Below are positions 60,363 to 64,000 of a stretch of 64,000 nt of DNA, in pieces. Source of the DNA: Amycolatopsis sp. 195334CR. Its GTDB lineage: Bacteria; Actinomycetota; Actinomycetes; Mycobacteriales; Pseudonocardiaceae. Each line of letters begins with the position of its first letter. Within the stretch, counting starts at the first letter, position 1. The stretch covers positions 2,046,001-2,110,000 of the forward strand of contig NZ_JAFJMJ010000001.1 in the NCBI RefSeq assembly GCF_017309385.1, written 5' to 3'. A program made the position numbers and the translations under genes. The notes beneath the pieces were generated by a model, which was not told where the DNA came from, made no database searches, and saw only the letters and a list, made by a program, of their open reading frames with translations.

Positions 60363-62324
60363 TCAGCGGGCAGCCAGGGCCACGAACGGGGTCAGCGCGT
60401 CCGGGTTCAGCAGGGCGTCGCGGCTCACCGCGCGGTCCGGGGCCACGCCGGACAGGATCTTCTTCACCGGCACCTCGCACTTCTTGCCGTTCAGCGTCCT
60501 CGGCACCTCCGAAACCACCACGAACCGGTCCGGTACGTGACGCGGCGACAATGCGCTGCGCAGCTCTTTCCGCAGCGAGGGCTCGACCTCCTCCAGCGAC
60601 GCCCCCGGCGCCAGCACCAGGAAGCACAGCAGCTCCCCCTCGGCGCCCGCGGCGGAGGTGTCGATCACCAGCGAGTCCGCGACCTGCTCGAAGTTCTCCA
60701 CCACCCGGTAGAACTCCGCCGTCCCCATGCGGACGCCACCGCGGTTCAGCGTCGAGTCACTGCGGCCGTAGATCACCGCCGAGCCGCGGGATGTGATCTT
60801 GATCCAATCTCCGTGGCGCCAGATGCCCGGATACACGTCGAAGTACGCCTCACGCAGGCGACTGCCGTCGGGATCGTTCCAGAAGAACACCGGCATGGAC
60901 GGCATCGGCTCGGTCATCACCAGCTCGCCCACCTCCTCGACGACCGCGTTCCCGGCTTCGTCGAAGGCCTGCACGGCGGCGCCCAGCGACCGGTTCGACA
61001 GCTCACCCAGCCACACCGGCGTGTCCGGCGACGACCCCACGAACGCCGTGCACAGGTCCGTCCCGCCCGAGACCGAGCAGATCTGCACCTTCCGCCCCAC
61101 CTCGTCGGCGATCCAGCGGAAGCCCTCCTGGCTCAGCGGCGCTCCGGTCGACCCGAGTGCGCGCATCGCCGTCAGGTCGTAGTCGCGCGACGGCGAGATG
61201 TGCGCCTTCAGGCAGCTCTGGATGTACGGCGCCGACGTGCCGAAGTAGGTCACGCGGTGCTGCTCGGCCAGGTGCCACAGCGCGTTCAGGTCGGGGTACC
61301 CGGGACTCCCGTCGAACAGCACGATGGTCGACCCCACCAGCAGCCCGGAGATCAGGAAGTTCCACATCATCCAGCCGGTGGTGGTGAACCAGAAGAACCG
61401 CTCACCCGGCCCCAGATCGCTCTGCAGCGCCAGCGCCTTCAGGTGCTCCACGACGATGCCGCCGTGCCCGTGCACGATGCCCTTCGGCAACCCGGTGGTG
61501 CCCGACGAATACAGCACCCACAACGGGTGCGCGAACGGCACCGGCTCGTAGGCCAGCTCGGCGCCGGCATGCGAGGCCAGCAGGTCGTCCCAGTCGTGCG
61601 TGCCGGCCAGCGGCCCGCCCGCGTAGTCGACCAGCACGGTCGCCTTGAGCCCCGGGATCTCCTCGCGCAGCTCGGTCACCGTCGGCCGCGTGTCGAACCA
61701 CCGGCCGTTGTACGCGTAGCCGTTCACTGCGATCAGCACGACCGGCTCGATCTGCGCGAACCGGTCCACGATGGCCCGCACGCCGAAGTCCGGCGAGCAC
61801 GACGACCACACCGCGCCGAGGCTGGCCGCGGCCAGGAAGGCGATCAGGGTCTGCGGGCAGTTCGGCGCGAGCGCGACCACGCGGTCGCCCTTGCGCACGC
61901 CCAGCTCCTTCAACGCCGACCGCGCGGCGGCCACCTTCGCGCGCAGGTCGCCGTAGGTCAGCTGCGACGCCAGCCCGTCCTCGCGGTGGAAGATCACCGC
62001 CAGCTCGTCGTCGGCCTTGGGCGCGCCCGCGACCCCGGGGCTCAGCGCGTGCTCCGCGTAGTTCAGCGTGCCGCCCTCGAACCAGCGCGCGGTCGGCATC
62101 TCACCGGAGAGCACCTCGGTCGGCTCGTCGTGCCAACGAACGCCCAGGTACTCCGCGGTCGCCGACCAGAAGTCCGCGGGCTCGCTGGTGGAGAACTCCC
62201 ACAGCGACTGGTAGTCCTCCGTCGTGACACCCCGGTTGTCCCGCAGCCACCTGCGGAAGTCCTCGACCTTGGTGTCCCGGTTCGCATCCGGCCGCCACAG
62301 CACTTCAGGGGTGTCGCTGGTCAT
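60363..62324 (-). CDS. acetoacetate-CoA ligase
   Basis: 653 residues, the usual size for this AMP-forming synthetase. The family N-terminal domain (TTEDYQSLWEFS) is present. AMP-binding motif YSSGTTGLPKG and the later core motifs GWMMWNFLISGL, SGGTDLCTAF and GRSDSTLNRGGVRMG are visible. The C-terminal Lys is in LNGKKCEVPVKKI. It activates acetoacetate in ketone-body or polyhydroxybutyrate-related and leucine catabolism. Start ATG. Independent of the restriction island; separated from the EspG gene by only 10 bp on the same strand. Confidence 0.92.
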   Translation of the reverse strand: MTSDTPEVLWRPDANRDTKVEDFRRWLRDNRGVTTEDYQSLWEFSTSEPADFWSATAEYLGVRWHDEPTEVLSGEMPTARWFEGGTLNYAEHALSPGVAGAPKADDELAVIFHREDGLASQLTYGDLRAKVAAARSALKELGVRKGDRVVALAPNCPQTLIAFLAAASLGAVWSSCSPDFGVRAIVDRFAQIEPVVLIAVNGYAYNGRWFDTRPTVTELREEIPGLKATVLVDYAGGPLAGTHDWDDLLASHAGAELAYEPVPFAHPLWVLYSSGTTGLPKGIVHGHGGIVVEHLKALALQSDLGPGERFFWFTTTGWMMWNFLISGLLVGSTIVLFDGSPGYPDLNALWHLAEQHRVTYFGTSAPYIQSCLKAHISPSRDYDLTAMRALGSTGAPLSQEGFRWIADEVGRKVQICSVSGGTDLCTAFVGSSPDTPVWLGELSNRSLGAAVQAFDEAGNAVVEEVGELVMTEPMPSMPVFFWNDPDGSRLREAYFDVYPGIWRHGDWIKITSRGSAVIYGRSDSTLNRGGVRMGTAEFYRVVENFEQVADSLVIDTSAAGAEGELLCFLVLAPGASLEEVEPSLRKELRSALSPRHVPDRFVVVSEVPRTLNGKKCEVPVKKILSGVAPDRAVSRDALLNPDALTPFVALAAR

Positions 62325-62334
62325 GCGGCGGAGC

Positions 62335-63111
62335 CTAGCTACCGACGAGCTCCCCGACCATGTCCTGAGCCCACACCCTCAGCCGTACGGGGTCGACCGG
62401 CGTCGCGGTGAGCCAGCCGCCACGCGTGCGCAGCGCGTACCGGCCCTCCTCGGTGTCCACCCAGTTGACCACGCTCCCGGTCCGCGACCAGCGGCCCGAC
62501 CGCCCGCGCACACCGGCGCCGATCTGCCCGCCACCGGTGCGCCCGGTCAACAGCTTCAGCAGGACGCCCGCCTCCCCACCGCGGACCCCGCTGTCCTCCA
62601 GCCTGCCGAGGAACCCGGACCGGCCGTCGCGCTCACCTTCGGCGCAGGCGTCGTGGAAGTCCTCCACCCGCACGTTCGCCGGACCACCGGGTGCCGCGGG
62701 CAGCGGCTTGAGCGCGTCGAGCATGGTCGCCACCAGCATCGGCTCGCGGACCACGCCGACCCGGACCTCCCGGCCGACCACCTCGGCGGTCGCGGCGCCC
62801 TGCCGACCCGCGGCCGAGAACGACCGGACTTCACCGCCGTCGCCCGCGACGTGCAGGTCGAGGCGCAGCTCGCTCTCACCGAGGATCTTCAGCGCCTGCA
62901 CCAGGTCGGGCGCGGGATAGTCCAACGTGCCGAGGTCGCGCGCGCTCAGTTCGGCGTCGGCCGCCTCGGCCTGCCAACGGCGTGCGGCGACCGTGCGCCC
63001 GACGTGACCGATGCCGAGCACCGGAGGCGGTTCACCCAGCCCGAGCCGCGTCCACAGCAGGAAGAACTCGTTGGGGTAGAGCCGAATCCACCCGGTTTCC
63101 GGATCACGCAC
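62335..63111 (-). CDS. ESX secretion-associated protein EspG
   Basis: 258 residues of the EspG chaperone family: N-terminal LYPNEFFLLWTRLGLGEPPPVL and central strands (ELRLDLHVAGDGGEVRSFSA) plus a C-terminal RYALRTRGGWLTATPVDPVRL. EspG binds PE/PPE substrate dimers in the cytosol and keeps them soluble for export by a type VII secretion system. GTG start overlaps the PPE stop by 8 nt, so the PPE substrate and its chaperone are translated together. Confidence 0.88.
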   Translation of the reverse strand: MRDPETGWIRLYPNEFFLLWTRLGLGEPPPVLGIGHVGRTVAARRWQAEAADAELSARDLGTLDYPAPDLVQALKILGESELRLDLHVAGDGGEVRSFSAAGRQGAATAEVVGREVRVGVVREPMLVATMLDALKPLPAAPGGPANVRVEDFHDACAEGERDGRSGFLGRLEDSGVRGGEAGVLLKLLTGRTGGGQIGAGVRGRSGRWSRTGSVVNWVDTEEGRYALRTRGGWLTATPVDPVRLRVWAQDMVGELVGS

Positions 63112-64000
63112 GGCGACGCGGCCCCTCTTCCCCGAGCACCGGCGGCGCGACCTTCAGATCGGCCGCGAAGATGTTCTCCTCCTCCTGGAGGTACCCGGGC
63201 AGCTTGTGCTCGACGTCTTCCTGCCGCGCCCCACCGGCACCCATCGGCATCGCACCCATCGGCATCCCGGCCATACCGCCCCGCGGGGCAGCGGAGGCGG
63301 CAGCAGCGGGAGCGACACCGGGGCCGGGGGCACCAGGGTGGCTGCCCGCCCGGCCGCCCGGCGCCGGGTCCTGCATGGCCCCGCCGACCTGGGCACCCCC
63401 ACCGCCGACCATCGGCACCGGCGTCGCGGGCGCCGGCTCACGCGGCGCGTAACCGCCGATCACGCCGTCGATCGGGCCGTCGCCGCCGGTCACGCCACTC
63501 GCGCCGGTCGAGTCGTCGGGCTGCTCGGGCTCCTCCTCCGGTTCGGGTTCCGGCTGCTTGGGCTGGTCCGGCGGCACCTCGGGATCGCGGTAGATGATCG
63601 GGTCGCCGGCCGGCGTGCTGAACTCCGGGACGGTGCCGTAGACCTCGTAGGAGTCCTGCTGGAACTGCTTCATCACGTCGGCGGCCCGCTGGTGCAGTTC
63701 GTCGCTGCCGCGGCGGCCCTCCTCGTCGTCCGCGACGAGCTCCGGCCCCGCCGAGAACGACATCGCCGCCGTGCCACCGGCAGGCATCGGGTACGGCAGC
63801 ACGGTCATCCGCGGTTCGGGCATCGCGTTCTGCGCCACCCGCACGTTCTCCGCCTGCCTGGTCACGCACGCGCAGACCTCGGTCGCCCGGACGCCCGTCT
63901 CGTCACACCAGGCGGAGAGCCGTTCCACGGTCTCCTTGGTCTTCTCCGCGCCCGCCCCGGTCCAGCCCTGGCTCGCCTTCGCCATCGCGGCGCGGAGGTC
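63104..64000 (-). CDS. PPE-family-like type VII substrate (5' end outside the window)
   Basis: The visible 298 codons run open to the window edge. They begin in a PPE-type helical domain (GWTGAGAEKTKETVERLSAW, then ENVRVAQNAMPEP with the MPEP end typical of Amycolatopsis PPE domains). An acidic Pro/Glu-rich linker (EPEPEEEPEQP) and a Gly/Ala/Met-rich tail (GMAGMPMGAMPMGAGG) follow, ending with a short ordered part (EDVEHKLPGYLQEEENIFA). PPE proteins are exported by ESX systems with help from EspG, encoded next (8-nt overlap). Confidence 0.8.
   Translation of the reverse strand, partial: DLRAAMAKASQGWTGAGAEKTKETVERLSAWCDETGVRATEVCACVTRQAENVRVAQNAMPEPRMTVLPYPMPAGGTAAMSFSAGPELVADDEEGRRGSDELHQRAADVMKQFQQDSYEVYGTVPEFSTPAGDPIIYRDPEVPPDQPKQPEPEPEEEPEQPDDSTGASGVTGGDGPIDGVIGGYAPREPAPATPVPMVGGGGAQVGGAMQDPAPGGRAGSHPGAPGPGVAPAAAASAAPRGGMAGMPMGAMPMGAGGARQEDVEHKLPGYLQEEENIFAADLKVAPPVLGEEGPRRRA

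Noticed and set aside
1..64000. CRISPR array or insertion sequence
   Set aside because: No regularly spaced repeats, transposase or inverted terminal repeats were seen.

Overview
The window is high-GC DNA with strong G/C preference at third codon positions, ATGA/GTGA-coupled operons and many GTG starts. The gene content points to a mycolate-type actinobacterium of the Pseudonocardiales, most like Amycolatopsis: a PPE/EspG pair from a type VII (ESX) locus, an MptB-type mannosyltransferase, an IniB-like surface protein, XRE-DUF5753 and Rv0910-type proteins, and the TadA-associated protein. The genus is inferred from family recognition, not from a marker-gene search.

Layout. 1-5 kb: the end of a GAF-domain sensor, a PPOX-family protein, a PAP2 phosphatase, an OmpR-type two-component pair with a GerMN lipoprotein, and tRNA-Ser(GGA). 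5.4-9.1 kb: a four-gene operon of three small helical proteins around a FtsK/SpoIIIE-type ATPase, with no recognised function. 9.1-14.7 kb: a secreted nuclease, an IniB-like protein and MptB. 14.7-19.5 kb: a lower-GC accessory stretch of membrane and unknown proteins plus an RHH regulator, ending at tRNA-Ser(CGA). 19.5-38.4 kb: mostly housekeeping and transport genes (CsbD, TadA and partner, M20 hydrolase, TyrA, FUSC, SGNH hydrolase, MarR with a divergent ABC exporter, MFS, a molybdenum hydroxylase pair with TetR, a GreA-like factor, Tex). 38.4-47.3 kb: a three-gene signalling operon containing a kinase-dead sensor, followed by metabolic genes, an RHH/MazF-like module, an Rv0910-type protein and small exported proteins. 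47.6-53.5 kb: XRE regulator plus 2OG-Fe dioxygenase, GntR regulator with an operator-like palindrome, a secreted M14 carboxypeptidase, a class A beta-lactamase-like protein and a PLP-dependent synthase.

53.5-60.3 kb is the most striking part. It is a modification-dependent (type IV) restriction island: a McrB-like AAA+ protein, a McrC-like PD-(D/E)XK protein, a head-SRA-HNH nuclease and a SWIM zinc-finger protein in one operon. Diverging from it is a protein with a sulfur-binding-domain-like N-terminus that lacks a nuclease domain. Together they look like a ScoMcrA-type enzyme split into parts and merged with McrBC. The island is bounded by tRNA-Arg(ACG) and tRNA-Ser(GCT). The window closes with acetoacetate-CoA ligase, EspG and a partial PPE protein.

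Two signals cut across genes. One is a recurrent intragenic 12-mer, TCCACANNGGAC, that breaks normal codon bias. The other is a repeated leaderless start geometry, with a TANNNT-like -10 box 6-7 nt before the start codon.
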